Positions 10,147-19,551 of a DNA stretch of 64,000 nt are shown one piece after another. Position 1 is the first letter of the stretch, and each line of letters starts with the position of its first letter. Both the position numbers and the translations under genes were made by a program. The notes under the pieces were generated by a model. The model was not told the origin of the DNA. It searched no databases and saw only the letters and a list, made by a program, of their open reading frames with translations. Location of the stretch: the NCBI GenBank assembly GCA_037440405.1, contig JBBIUE010000008.1, forward strand, positions 23,724 to 87,723, read 5' to 3'. The stretch is from JANMGV01 sp037440405. GTDB lineage: Bacteria; Planctomycetota; Planctomycetia; Pirellulales; Pirellulaceae.

Positions 10147-12570
10147 CTATTTCAGTTTCCTCAGTTTGGGATGCTCCTGCGACTTTTCAATGCTCGCGAT
10201 CGCATCTCTCACGGCTTTCGCTTTTTGCTTGCTGAGTTGCTTTGGAAAATTGACCTCCCCTTTCTCGAACATCTCGGCCGTTTCTCGCAAGTGGGGGATG
10301 AGTCGTCGTGCTTCCGCGCCGTACAAATCGAGGACTTCAAGAATCTCTGGAGTGCGGTTCTCACTGGCCCACGGGTTCTGCGTGCGAAGATAATCTGCAC
10401 AGGCCTGCATCCCTTCCTCGATGCGATGCGCTGCCAGAACTTTCAATCCATTGAGGCGCACACCATCGGCAAACATCTCTCCGCTTGGCGCTGGCTTCTC
10501 CACGGCTTCGAGCACGGTGGGTAAGAGAGGCTGCAATTCTTCGAAGCTGAGGCGTCGATAGATGGCACTGATTTCGCTTCGGGCTCGGCCGTCTTGATTC
10601 TGTAAACCTCGAGCAATGGCATTTCGAAGATTGTCGCGATCGACGCTATCAAGCGATTTCAAGTTGCTGAGCATTTTGCCGAAGATGGCGAACGACGCGA
10701 AACGCTGCTCCATTCCGCGTGGATCATCCATCGAAGATCCACGGGCAACTTGTTCCAGCATATCAGGCAACGCAGGTAGGGCTGGTTTTCCAATAGCCGC
10801 CAACGCCGTTGTCGCCCGGACTCGCAGCCACAGGTCGTCGTGGTGAAGCATCCGCTGAAGCTGCGGCACGGCCATCGCTGCCTTACCTCTCAATTCCTCC
10901 AATGCTTGACACGCACCGATCTGGGCGTTGAGATTCTCGGAAGCAAGGAGCGCGATGATTTCGGCCAAGGGATGCTGCTCGCGTCGGGAAAGCGCAGCGG
11001 CTGCTCGCTCTCGTACAATAGGCGACCAAGAACCGAGACGCTCGAGAAGCTCATCAACGCCAAATCGGTCGTAGGTACTGGTGCGGTCCTTATTGTCCCA
11101 GCCGCGACCGTCCGCAATCAGAGTCTTCGCGTCTTCGGTTTCGAGCGGCCGCACCACGCTGGCGTTTCGACCGGTCAGCGCGATCTTCTTGAGGGGCAAT
11201 GCATACGCCAGCAAGTAGGCCCCGCTGGCGTCCCAACCAAGGTAGCTGTCATTGTCTGGTTCAGGAGGCCCTTGATGCGCAAATGTTCCGTCCCATTGCC
11301 GCGCGAGATCATGATACCATCCACCGAATTCATCCATCCACGCACCAGTTGCCTGTGGACCAGCCAGGGCGATAGCGGGCAAAGACCACAATAAATTGAA
11401 ATAGTTCCCAGTGTGCCCACAATCCCGTTCGCTGCCGTGCGAGGCTACCGCCATGCGAGTGAAGAAGTCGGCGCTCTCCGCTTCGCCGACGAGATCAAAT
11501 AGTACCGCAGCCATGCCGCACTTACCATTATCTTCATGCGTCTCGGTCCAAGGTGCATGGTCGCCGTAAGGTATCGCTCCTTTTCCCGCGTAAAAGCGAA
11601 GGAGCCGCAAGCTGCGTTCGATCGCTTGCTGAACTTCGGTATCATTCACCCCTGCGCTGTGAGCCAGCACCAACCCAATAGTCAACGGCAAGCCCGGAGA
11701 ATTCATCATGCCGTAACCTTGCAAGCGCCCATCCGGAAGGGCGAACGTGTGCCCCCACGAACCCACCGCACTTTGGCCTCTCGCTGCTTCCAATGCCAAC
11801 CGACGCAGGCCCGGCAACACCGAAGTGTCACCCGTCACCGTAATGTACTCGGCTAAAAAAATCATCACATAGCCGTAATACCAAGTTCTGAAATCACGCA
11901 CCGTGAAGTTGGCTGCCCACTCCGCTTCTCGCTTCGTCAACGGAAGGTGAGCTTCGTCGCCGCCGGCGAGAAGTGCGAGTGCATTCAGCGAGCGCGGAAT
12001 AGGTTCTACCGACTCCAAATACGTGGACTCCGCCATTCGGGCTGCAAGTGCCATTAAACCCTTTGCAAGAATCCCTTGTGATTTGGGGCAGTCAAATGGT
12101 GCGGTGGAGCTGAATGATCCAAGTACGGGTAGCCTCAACTCCACCTCTTCGATCTTGCCCGCTCGCCAACGGGTGATCGCGAGCCGTCCTCCAGCCGCGT
12201 CGGATTCCGCCTTCGTGATCGCCTTCCCAAACTCCGTCCGAGGGTCGTACGAAAACTTCGATCCACCAACACCCAGCAGCACATCGCCAACCTTGATCCG
12301 TCCGTCTGCTGGAGAGCCGGGCTCCACTGCTGTGACAGCAATCTGGCGCGCATCAGTTGTCACCAGCCGGTCGCAATACATCCAGCCCCGTAAGCCGGTT
12401 GGTCCAAGATTCCAATCATGCGTGGCATCCTCAGGAACGACATCGCCCTTGGTGAAATCAGGAATAGCGCGTCGCTGATCGTCAGCTGCAGCCCAAGCAA
12501 ATGCGATGCTTCCAAGACACGCCGCGCAGACCGTAGCGGTCCATCGAGTCTTCATCATGGTGAACAGCAT
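10147..12570 (-). CDS. Secreted DUF6288-like protein with PDZ and HEAT repeats
   Basis: This planctomycete-type exported protein has about 807 residues from ATG 12570, which has AAAGG seven bases upstream; a TTG at 12606 is weaker. A signal peptide (MKTRWTATVCAACLGSIAFA) is followed by a PDZ-like segment (VTAVEPGSPADGRIKVGDVLLGV). A long alpha-helical central region resembles DUF6288 and alpha/alpha-toroid folds (ADFFTRMAVASHGSERDCGHTG). The C-terminal third has HEAT-type repeats (WLRVRATTALAAIGKPALPALP). Activity is unknown. The esterase-like gene lies just upstream on the same strand with a gap of about 130 bp, so co-transcription is possible. Confidence 0.82.
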   Translation of the reverse strand: MLFTMMKTRWTATVCAACLGSIAFAWAAADDQRRAIPDFTKGDVVPEDATHDWNLGPTGLRGWMYCDRLVTTDARQIAVTAVEPGSPADGRIKVGDVLLGVGGSKFSYDPRTEFGKAITKAESDAAGGRLAITRWRAGKIEEVELRLPVLGSFSSTAPFDCPKSQGILAKGLMALAARMAESTYLESVEPIPRSLNALALLAGGDEAHLPLTKREAEWAANFTVRDFRTWYYGYVMIFLAEYITVTGDTSVLPGLRRLALEAARGQSAVGSWGHTFALPDGRLQGYGMMNSPGLPLTIGLVLAHSAGVNDTEVQQAIERSLRLLRFYAGKGAIPYGDHAPWTETHEDNGKCGMAAVLFDLVGEAESADFFTRMAVASHGSERDCGHTGNYFNLLWSLPAIALAGPQATGAWMDEFGGWYHDLARQWDGTFAHQGPPEPDNDSYLGWDASGAYLLAYALPLKKIALTGRNASVVRPLETEDAKTLIADGRGWDNKDRTSTYDRFGVDELLERLGSWSPIVRERAAAALSRREQHPLAEIIALLASENLNAQIGACQALEELRGKAAMAVPQLQRMLHHDDLWLRVRATTALAAIGKPALPALPDMLEQVARGSSMDDPRGMEQRFASFAIFGKMLSNLKSLDSVDRDNLRNAIARGLQNQDGRARSEISAIYRRLSFEELQPLLPTVLEAVEKPAPSGEMFADGVRLNGLKVLAAHRIEEGMQACADYLRTQNPWASENRTPEILEVLDLYGAEARRLIPHLRETAEMFEKGEVNFPKQLSKQKAKAVRDAIASIEKSQEHPKLRKLK

Positions 12571-12697
12571 TGAAGGACCTTTCTTAGTCGATCGGAAGAT
12601 AATCAATGATCAATCACCGCCCGCTGCGTCAGCGAGGAATCATCGTTTGGGATTCACTTAGGCTTTTGGGCGGATAGTGGTTCGCTTGCGGATCGTT

Positions 12698-13951
12698 TTA
12701 TTCGGTCAGCATTTGGAGATTCGCTTCCGCGAATGCTTTTCCCATTAGAGCAAACGTCTTCGCGCAGCCGAGATAATGATAACCAGCATTGGAGGCGCCG
12801 CGCTTCCAAAGCGCCGCTTCAGCAGACGAAATTAGTTCTGATTCGTATTTCTTCAAAAATTCGTTTTTCTGATCCTGGGTCATCTTGCCGTCAGCATTGG
12901 CGTGATCCTTGTGCTTTGAATCAAGGAAATAGCGCATCTGGCTGATTTTTGCTCGCTTCTCGTCGATGGCTCCTAGTTCATCCGACCAGAAGGGAGCGGT
13001 TTCGACGGCGGTGACGTTCCCTTGGAACTCAGACAACGCTGCCGGCGCAGCCATGGCTCGTCGGAATGCAATCATCTCTTTGGAATCATCCTTGAGTCCA
13101 CTAACGCCCATCACGCCGATGACAAAAGGTAATCGTGGAGCATCAAGGTCCTTGCGGACATCACGAATAAAGTGAGCAAGCAACTCCGAGTAAAGATCAA
13201 ATCGGTCTGGCTGGTTGTGCTTCGGATAGACATGACTGTCGACCATGTCATTGAAACCCTGAAGCCACACAAAGCCCGAAAGCTCGTAACCTTGTTGCGA
13301 ATCGTAATCGGGAATAACCTGTTTCAGATCGGAAAGAACATTCTTTACGTGCTCGATCATCAGCCGATAGTAGACACCTGTCGCTTTCTCCTTTTCCTTT
13401 TTCCACTGCTCGAAGTCTTTCGGAATGCCATGACCTTCTTGTTTCGGATAGTTTTCGATTTGAAAGGAACTCAGTTGATAGGGTCCTGCGCTCGGGGATC
13501 GAAAATCGGTGTGCAAGCTCTTTCCCCCCCAAGCTGTTTTGATGATGAGGACAGGCTCATCCAATGCGGCATCCATGGTCAGTCCAAAGGTAAACTCGGG
13601 ACCAATTTTATTGCCGAGCTTGCCAGGGGGTTGTCCCCACAACGATCCGTAACCTGCCGTCAGTCTTCCGGCGACATCGAAATTGGATTCATCGGCGCCG
13701 GTCAGGTACGAAATCCAAGCGCCATCGCACACGGTCGGTTTGCCATCCGAGCCGCGCATCTGCCTAAGTAGCGGAGCCGTTGCAGGATCATCACCGATGT
13801 AATCAAACGTGCCGATCTCTGCATGCCCCTCCATATTAGACTGGCCAGCAAGGACAAAAACACGAACGGGTTTCTGTTGGGCATCCACCGGTTGAACATC
13901 CGGGAAAACGAACATCGTCATTCCCCAAAACAACATCCACCGAACATTCAT
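12698..13951 (-). CDS. Sialate O-acetylesterase-like SGNH carbohydrate esterase
   Basis: It is a secreted esterase of the SASA/DUF303 type (417 residues) that removes acetyl groups from sugars. The signal peptide MNVRWMLFWGMTMFVF is followed by the nucleophile motif VLAGQSNMEGHA (Ser in GQSNM, residues about 35-45). A Gly-containing block KTAWGGKSLH comes in mid-protein, and WLQGFNDM occupies the position of the WxQGxND catalytic/oxyanion motif. The start ATG has AAAGG upstream. It precedes the DUF6288 gene on the same strand, which fits a polysaccharide-processing role. Substrate is not determined; xylan or host-type sialate acetyl groups are both possible. Confidence 0.85.
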   Translation of the reverse strand: MNVRWMLFWGMTMFVFPDVQPVDAQQKPVRVFVLAGQSNMEGHAEIGTFDYIGDDPATAPLLRQMRGSDGKPTVCDGAWISYLTGADESNFDVAGRLTAGYGSLWGQPPGKLGNKIGPEFTFGLTMDAALDEPVLIIKTAWGGKSLHTDFRSPSAGPYQLSSFQIENYPKQEGHGIPKDFEQWKKEKEKATGVYYRLMIEHVKNVLSDLKQVIPDYDSQQGYELSGFVWLQGFNDMVDSHVYPKHNQPDRFDLYSELLAHFIRDVRKDLDAPRLPFVIGVMGVSGLKDDSKEMIAFRRAMAAPAALSEFQGNVTAVETAPFWSDELGAIDEKRAKISQMRYFLDSKHKDHANADGKMTQDQKNEFLKKYESELISSAEAALWKRGASNAGYHYLGCAKTFALMGKAFAEANLQMLTE

Positions 13952-14125
13952 AGCTGCCTTTCTTTACATGGCATTTGTGGAAATCTTTTTATCATACTCC
14001 GCTAAATGTGACGTGAGCACGTATTGCCAATCGAGACTTTCCTATCCCAGGGTTCAGGTAAGTCTATTGCAATTGAATCTTCAGTAACTAAACTTCGACC
14101 ATTCTTGGTCCTTTTTGTCTTGATA

Positions 14126-14164
14126 GCGTAAAGGGTTTCCGCCTTTACGCGCTTTCACGAAAGC
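14126..14164 (+). promoter_or_regulatory. Tandem hairpins immediately before the PilT-like gene
   Basis: Two perfect inverted repeats are back to back: GCGTAAAGG/CCTTTACGC (14126-14134 with 14142-14150, loop 7) and GCTTTC/GAAAGC (14151-14156 with 14159-14164, loop 2). They end seven bases before the TTG start and cover the place where a ribosome-binding site would be. No T-run follows on the + strand, so they are not a plain terminator. A translational-control or RNA-stability role is inference. Confidence 0.5.
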
Positions 14165-14171
14165 AATTTAG

Positions 14172-15428
14172 TTGGAAATCCCACAAAACCTCGACTTGAG
14201 CTCTTTCTCGTCAAAAATTCCGCGGCAAGTCAGCGACTTCGGGTTGAGTGTACCCGTTTCGAGAATTACAGGCAACGATTGGAACAATCTTCGAGACAGC
14301 GTTATTCCGCCCAAAGATCCAAGTCAATACGAGGAATGGCATCGAAACGCGATGCTGAACCAAGTGGTATGCGGATCTCTGGATTTGTCACTTACGTTAG
14401 ACATTAACGGGGTCACGTACCCGTCGAGTCGTGTTCAGGTTTCATCGAACTGCAGTCGGAAGCATTTGTATCTCACATGCAGGTTACCGCAAGGCAAGAA
14501 AACACCCGCAGAAGCGTCACCGATGGGCGGCTCCCATCCATTCACGACTACAGAAACTAAACGGCGTTGGCCGGTAGAAAATTCTGAAATCGCGACAGCC
14601 TTTTGGGGATGCATTGACGGTGGTCAATTGCGATCGCACTCTGGGCTTTTAGTAATCGCTGGCTCGACGAAATCGGGCAAGACGGAGCTCATGAAGCAGG
14701 TGGTGCGATCCTATTTGAGTCGGCCAGAAGCACAAGGAAAGTTTCAGACCTTGGTGACCTGCGAAGATCCGATTGAAACATGGTACGCTGACAGTCCCGA
14801 GTCCGACGTTGAAAAAATGTTTAATCACGGTGTATTCTATTGCCCTCGTCAATTGGGAATTGACGTCGTTACGGTTTCTCAAGCTCTGAAAGATGCGCGC
14901 CGGCAAACACCAAACTGCTATCTTGTTGGTGAGGTACGGGAGAAAGCAGATTGGCAAAGCGTCGTGGAGTTTGCCGGCTCGGGACATCTTATTGTCGTCA
15001 CCACTCATGCGGCCAACATTCAAGAAGCAATCCTTCGTATCTTCAGTGCGATGGAAGTCAAGACACCTCAGGGACGCCGTTCCGTCGCTAATGCTTTGTT
15101 GGCTGTCGTACACGCAGCGTTGTATCCCATCAGTTTCGGAAACGCAAATGGGTCATCTGTGCAATGTCTGGCGCAAATGCCTTCCATATGGATCGGTAAT
15201 GTGAATGCAGTTAGTCAATTAACCGCCGACGGACTATCTTCCGTCGTACCTAACGGCGATTTTTGCCTTAGCCGTGCGCAGTTTCTTCGAAAACTTGATT
15301 CGTCCATTGGACGAGGATTTGAGCTCTCTCAGGGCAACACAACATCACTCATCGAAGGGAACCAGGCCAAACAATCATTGCTCGCGCAAGCTCAGCGCGA
15401 AGACCTGCGCGAGTTATCCAATCCGTGA
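14172..15428 (+). CDS. PilT/GspE-family secretion ATPase, orphan
   Basis: This 418-residue protein belongs to the type II/IV secretion ATPases. From about residue 157 it has all core motifs: Walker A GSTKSGKTE, Asp box TCEDPIE, Walker B in YLVGEVREK, and the His box GHLIVVTTH. The PilT form resembles a retraction-type ring ATPase. The roughly 150-residue N-terminal domain is unlike known PilT N-domains. No pilB, pilC, pilM or pilin gene is nearby, so it is not in a normal pilus operon. TTG 14172 directly follows an in-frame TAG; the next ATG is 14352. It ends 27 bp before the KaiC-like gene, in the same frame. A part in a non-pilus NTPase system is likely but unproven. Confidence 0.82.
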   Translation: MEIPQNLDLSSFSSKIPRQVSDFGLSVPVSRITGNDWNNLRDSVIPPKDPSQYEEWHRNAMLNQVVCGSLDLSLTLDINGVTYPSSRVQVSSNCSRKHLYLTCRLPQGKKTPAEASPMGGSHPFTTTETKRRWPVENSEIATAFWGCIDGGQLRSHSGLLVIAGSTKSGKTELMKQVVRSYLSRPEAQGKFQTLVTCEDPIETWYADSPESDVEKMFNHGVFYCPRQLGIDVVTVSQALKDARRQTPNCYLVGEVREKADWQSVVEFAGSGHLIVVTTHAANIQEAILRIFSAMEVKTPQGRRSVANALLAVVHAALYPISFGNANGSSVQCLAQMPSIWIGNVNAVSQLTADGLSSVVPNGDFCLSRAQFLRKLDSSIGRGFELSQGNTTSLIEGNQAKQSLLAQAQREDLRELSNP

Positions 15429-15455
15429 AATCAATACGTTGAGGGTACCGATACC

Positions 15456-16322
15456 ATGGCGGATCGAATCATGCCTATGCATGCTGGACGATTTCGATTC
15501 GGTATTTCCGAGTTGGATGAACTCGTCACGGAACGAAGAGGATTAGTTCCCGAGGGGCCATGGAGTGCTGCAATCATCGGGCCGGATGGAACCGGCAAGT
15601 CGATCCTGGCAATGCATGTTGCTTCTGATTTTATTCGTTCCTACCGAGAGGCCGACATATTTCCAAGAGTCGTTTATGTTTCAACGGACTTATCACTGAG
15701 CCAAGCGAAGAGTACCTGGAACGCCTTCGGCTTATCGCGTCCTGAATTGCGTAGGGATGTTCTGACCTGGGCCTACGAACGATTTTATTCTGCCGATAAG
15801 ATTGCATCGGAAATTGAAACGAAAATCAAACAAAGTTTGGATGCTCGATCAAGAAGGGCGATTAAGCTCAAAGCCGTTTCTCCCAATGATGATAAGGACT
15901 TGGCCAAACTTCTTGGAGCACAATCAGGAAATACAGTGTGGTTTCTTGATCTTCAGAAGGAAACGGCCGGTGATGATTGGAACTTCATCAACCACTTGTT
16001 GGGGTTATTTGAATCCGAGCGTCAATCGAAAACGCCCAATCTGCTCATTATTGATGCGATCGAAGGACTGGAGGCCTTTATCGGGGATATCGATACTTTT
16101 GGCGAGTCACGCACGAGGCGATCCCGTGTGGCGCAACTCGTTCGAAATTGCGTACGTTCTGATACGAATGTCTTATTCGTTGTTGAGCGGCAGAGCGACT
16201 CCAAGCGAGAACCTGAGCAGTTTATTGCGGACTACGTCTTTGTTTGCTCGACGCAGGTTGAAACCGACTACATAAAACGAACGATTGCGGTTGAAAAGTT
16301 TCGAGGCGCCTGGCACTCTTGA
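15456..16322 (+). CDS. KaiC/RAD55-like ATPase, first RecA domain (reading frame continues after TGA)
   Basis: It is a RecA-superfamily ATPase of the KaiC/RAD55 type (288 residues to the TGA at 16320-16322). Early residues match the family's FGISELDEL motif, Walker A GPDGTGKS is at 42-49, and Walker B is NLLIIDAIEGL near 195-205. The end, RTIAVEKFRGAWHS, is the usual KaiC RTLxVxKxRG strand, which in relatives continues into a WGEHE-like segment. Here the TGA stands exactly in that place and the next codons read GEHELSIR. The frame remains open to 18155, so this is probably the N-terminal half of one 899-residue double-RecA protein. Confidence 0.8.
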   Translation: MADRIMPMHAGRFRFGISELDELVTERRGLVPEGPWSAAIIGPDGTGKSILAMHVASDFIRSYREADIFPRVVYVSTDLSLSQAKSTWNAFGLSRPELRRDVLTWAYERFYSADKIASEIETKIKQSLDARSRRAIKLKAVSPNDDKDLAKLLGAQSGNTVWFLDLQKETAGDDWNFINHLLGLFESERQSKTPNLLIIDAIEGLEAFIGDIDTFGESRTRRSRVAQLVRNCVRSDTNVLFVVERQSDSKREPEQFIADYVFVCSTQVETDYIKRTIAVEKFRGAWHS

Positions 16323-18155
16323 GGCGAGCACGAGCTTTCGATTCGTCAGGGACACGGTACCCTAACAGGTGTCAAATTCCATCTCGACGAACCACGAGTT
16401 CCGTTCATTGAATGGCCTACTCTTAGCTATCTCTCACATATCCGTGTTGTGCATTCGCTCCACAGTTGGAATAGGAATGTGCGTGAAGCGAAAGAAAACG
16501 TACTTCCTGGAAATGGACATGCGTCCTTCGGTTTGCCTTGGATTGATTCCTTGTTAGGAGAGCCCAATCGATCCGTGTTTCGAAACGCACAGGCATCATT
16601 GAGCGGTTCCAAGCCTCAAGGACAACTCCAAACGTGTGAAGGTTCAATTACCTTCCTGTTAGGTGACGCGGGCACCCACAAGGGACGTCTAGCTCGTCGC
16701 TTTCTTGCTCAGATCGCGTTGGGGAAGGAATGTGGAAGTCAAACAACCGATCAAGTTCCGTTCGGCATCGGCATTTTGATTACGACGGACTTGATGGATA
16801 AGCGTTCGTTGCTTGATCGGCTGGCGTTTCACATAGCCCAAGACACCAATCATCCCTATTTTGCCGTACGCGCATTACTCGAACAGCAAGAATCAGACGA
16901 GAAGACGGAACGACTTCTTTGCCGAAGACTCAGTGTGCGGCACTTGTCGAGCGCCCACTTTCTGAAAATTGTCGAATGTCAAGTGCGTTGGGCAAAGATG
17001 CGATTGCGCAGGTTGATTTCCGGTTTCATTGGAAAGTCGATTGATGCAATCGACACGAAGTTCTTCGCGCAGTTCTACGGTTGCATTCGCCTGGTGATTG
17101 ATGATTGGCATGCGGTATTGGAGACGCATCCCAATTTGGCTGAGGACCCTCTATTGGTTCAGAGCTTGATTACGTTCCTGAAGCGAGAAGGAATCACGGC
17201 GCTACTGGTGTCGACACAACCTGGACAGCCCTATATTCCAACCTCGGAGACTCCTGCTTTCGATTTGAGGAAGATCGACGAACAGCACATCTACACATGG
17301 GGGGTCTCCTTTTACGGACAGCGTCGCACTGCGATCACTTGTCTACGCGATCGTATCGGGCAAAGGGAGCCAGATGTCTTCGAATTGCTACCCATCAATC
17401 TTCAAAGCACAGAGTCGACTGATCAGCCTTGGATCTCTCTGGGTAAAGTCGTTGAAAAATTCTCGTCATCTAGTTTTTCACAGTACCTGGAAAAATTCTA
17501 TTCGGACGCCGGCGCGAACTGGCCCCAGACAATGGAGACGGCAGTCAGGGAGGCTGTTGCTAGAAAGCATTCGTCCGAAGAATTGGTAGCAATCATCAAG
17601 GATTATCCCAACCTTCGAAGGTTAACCGGGGCGTTCGATATCCCGCTCGTAGGCACTCGAGATGAGTGTCTTTCCATATCGCGTGAGTTTGGACTCTATG
17701 GAGGCGTCGAAATCGGAGAGGCTTATAGGGTGCCGCTTCGTGTTCAACTCGTGGAAGGAATCCATGGCAGTCACGAGGCAGAGACGTTCTGTTCTTCTTA
17801 TCCTTCCTTGCTCAATCAGACGTTGCGGAAAGTTTTTCCTAGCGAATCAACGGAGACGGGAGTTTCCTTTGTTTCTCTCGATGAGTACGACGAATTCGCG
17901 ACTTACGCCGATTGGTTGGACGACAGTCGTGGCAAAGAAACGGTCATTATTCAGATCGACGAGTTTTGGGGAGCTCGCCCCGGCACGTTGATGGAACTCA
18001 AACAGTATTGGATCGAGGACGTGGTTGCTCAATATCTCGGGCCAGAAAAGGACTCGTGGATTTCGGTAACGCAAAATGACGTCTACGGAGTATGGCATCC
18101 TCACGTGCTTTCGAATCAGTCAGCCATTGACAGTGGGAAGAGGACAGCAGCCTGA
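16323..18155 (+). CDS. Second half of the tandem KaiC-like ATPase, downstream of in-frame TGA
   Basis: The frame of the first RecA domain continues without a stop for 610 codons after the TGA. Residues GEHELSIRQGHGTLTG complete the C-terminal strand of the first domain. A second P-loop-like segment follows (GDAGTHKG at about residue 403 of the joined protein), where the Walker A Gly-Lys-Ser/Thr has become His-Lys-Gly, so it may not bind ATP normally. A Walker B-like strand ends RLVIDDWHAV. The last 300 residues are unrecognised and acidic. A GTG at 16449 is the first possible internal start, but it has no ribosome-binding site, which argues against separate translation. Confidence 0.7.
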   Translation, partial: GEHELSIRQGHGTLTGVKFHLDEPRVPFIEWPTLSYLSHIRVVHSLHSWNRNVREAKENVLPGNGHASFGLPWIDSLLGEPNRSVFRNAQASLSGSKPQGQLQTCEGSITFLLGDAGTHKGRLARRFLAQIALGKECGSQTTDQVPFGIGILITTDLMDKRSLLDRLAFHIAQDTNHPYFAVRALLEQQESDEKTERLLCRRLSVRHLSSAHFLKIVECQVRWAKMRLRRLISGFIGKSIDAIDTKFFAQFYGCIRLVIDDWHAVLETHPNLAEDPLLVQSLITFLKREGITALLVSTQPGQPYIPTSETPAFDLRKIDEQHIYTWGVSFYGQRRTAITCLRDRIGQREPDVFELLPINLQSTESTDQPWISLGKVVEKFSSSSFSQYLEKFYSDAGANWPQTMETAVREAVARKHSSEELVAIIKDYPNLRRLTGAFDIPLVGTRDECLSISREFGLYGGVEIGEAYRVPLRVQLVEGIHGSHEAETFCSSYPSLLNQTLRKVFPSESTETGVSFVSLDEYDEFATYADWLDDSRGKETVIIQIDEFWGARPGTLMELKQYWIEDVVAQYLGPEKDSWISVTQNDVYGVWHPHVLSNQSAIDSGKRTAA

Positions 18156-18235
18156 ATCCGATTACTGTCTCCTATTACAGGAGCCGAAACGATAAAGCGA
18201 AGGAAGCCAAAAGCTTAGGTACGCGACGTTGCGAC

Positions 18236-19525
18236 ATGACTCGAAGTGACAATCAGGCGTACCAAGTGATTGATCGAATACCGTACTACTGGGACTTTGG
18301 CTTCTTAGTTGCCGATCGGCATTTATGGGAGGGCTGCAAGGATGACTCCTTCATGGGTTGGAAAGGTGATCCAGTCCGCATCGCTGAAATCTGGAATGCT
18401 TTGGCACTAGAGAAAGATCGATTCGGCGATCGGGGCTCATCGGAAAAGGAAGTAAGTTGGATCGATTTCTTTACAGCTTGCGAACGAATCGCTTCGCGAC
18501 ATCCGGGAGTCGCGGCTTTTGACATCAACATTAAGAACACGGAGTCCATGTCCTGTCTATTACTCGAAGTGTGGGGATCGATATCTAAGTCGTTATCGGA
18601 AAACCCTGGGCAGACTTCCAAGTTCCAAAAGCTGAACGAACGCAAACCTCCGGAAAGTACAGAATGGCCTTCACTAAAGCAACTTTTTGAAGCACATACT
18701 GTGTCATTGTTGTCGGCCTTGATTAGTTTGCTTCATGCTTGCAAACAGATTCGTGGAACTTCTGATCATCGCTTTGAAGAAGTTTATTCAACGAAGGGCT
18801 TTGTTGCTTCGCGACAATGGTACTCGACGGCCTCTGCTATGATGAGGCTCCCAGAACACTCGGGAAAGGAACTCTGTCTGCTGTCCCTTCCCGGCAATGT
18901 GTCCACGCGAGGCGATTGGTATCTTGCAGTCACCGCGGGAAGTCGAAGTAGATTGCTGGCTGAGCGGGCCATCGATTTGATGACCAGCCGCAAAATGAAT
19001 GTTGCCCGCTTCCATGATGGACTCGGCTTGCCCGTCCGAGATGTGCTGCCGATCTATTGGGATCGCCTGTCCTCACCCATCGTGCGGCACGTCGCCGATC
19101 TCGGCGAAAAACAAGCGGTAACCCTAGGCGAAATCGAAAGCCTTGGCCAGTCAACAGGCAAGCACATCGAGTGGCTTTGGAGGTCGAGAATCAGAAACTA
19201 TGATCGAGATTGCTTTTACCTTCGTCGTTGGCTGAGCCGGGTCTTTTTCGAACGACGTAGTTGGTTCAACAAGGCAGGAGAAATACCTCTAACTGATTTG
19301 CTTGCATTCAATGCCATTGAGAAACTCGAGAAAGAATCCTCCGAGAGTTCAACGAATCTTTGGAAGGTTTCCAAGAAAGACAAGAACGGAGAAACAGTTG
19401 AGGATTTCCATGAGTTTCGACAGCATGCCGAAGTTCTTTATAACGCGCTCGACAAAACTGGTCTTGAAAGATTTCTCCATATGCTCGATATCATTAAGAA
19501 TGTGATTCGGGGCAATTCTCATTAG
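18236..19525 (+). CDS. Hypothetical protein of the PilT/KaiC-like cluster
   Basis: A 429-residue soluble protein with no signal peptide, transmembrane helix or nucleotide-binding loop. I do not recognise the family. The likely conserved core is residues about 220-270, with STRGDWYLAV, GSRSRLLAERA and HDGLGLPVRDV; it is rich in charged and aromatic residues. The C-terminal 120 residues are strongly helical and Lys/Glu-rich. It starts at ATG 18236 without a clear Shine-Dalgarno, 80 bp after the ATPase gene and on the same strand. The position suggests it is a dedicated partner or effector of the NTPases, but nothing in the sequence shows a reaction. Confidence 0.7.
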   Translation: MTRSDNQAYQVIDRIPYYWDFGFLVADRHLWEGCKDDSFMGWKGDPVRIAEIWNALALEKDRFGDRGSSEKEVSWIDFFTACERIASRHPGVAAFDINIKNTESMSCLLLEVWGSISKSLSENPGQTSKFQKLNERKPPESTEWPSLKQLFEAHTVSLLSALISLLHACKQIRGTSDHRFEEVYSTKGFVASRQWYSTASAMMRLPEHSGKELCLLSLPGNVSTRGDWYLAVTAGSRSRLLAERAIDLMTSRKMNVARFHDGLGLPVRDVLPIYWDRLSSPIVRHVADLGEKQAVTLGEIESLGQSTGKHIEWLWRSRIRNYDRDCFYLRRWLSRVFFERRSWFNKAGEIPLTDLLAFNAIEKLEKESSESSTNLWKVSKKDKNGETVEDFHEFRQHAEVLYNALDKTGLERFLHMLDIIKNVIRGNSH

Positions 19526-19551
19526 AATCGGCAAAGGAATGGTGTGTTGGC

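Noticed and set aside
14172..15428. Type IV pilus operon
   Set aside because: Only a PilT-like ATPase is present; no pilin, pilB, pilC or pilM is near.
16320..16322. UGA recoded as tryptophan genome-wide, or selenocysteine
   Set aside because: TGA is used as a normal stop in many genes here (for example the nifJ-PyrD pair), and no SECIS-like element or Sec-type family is suggested.
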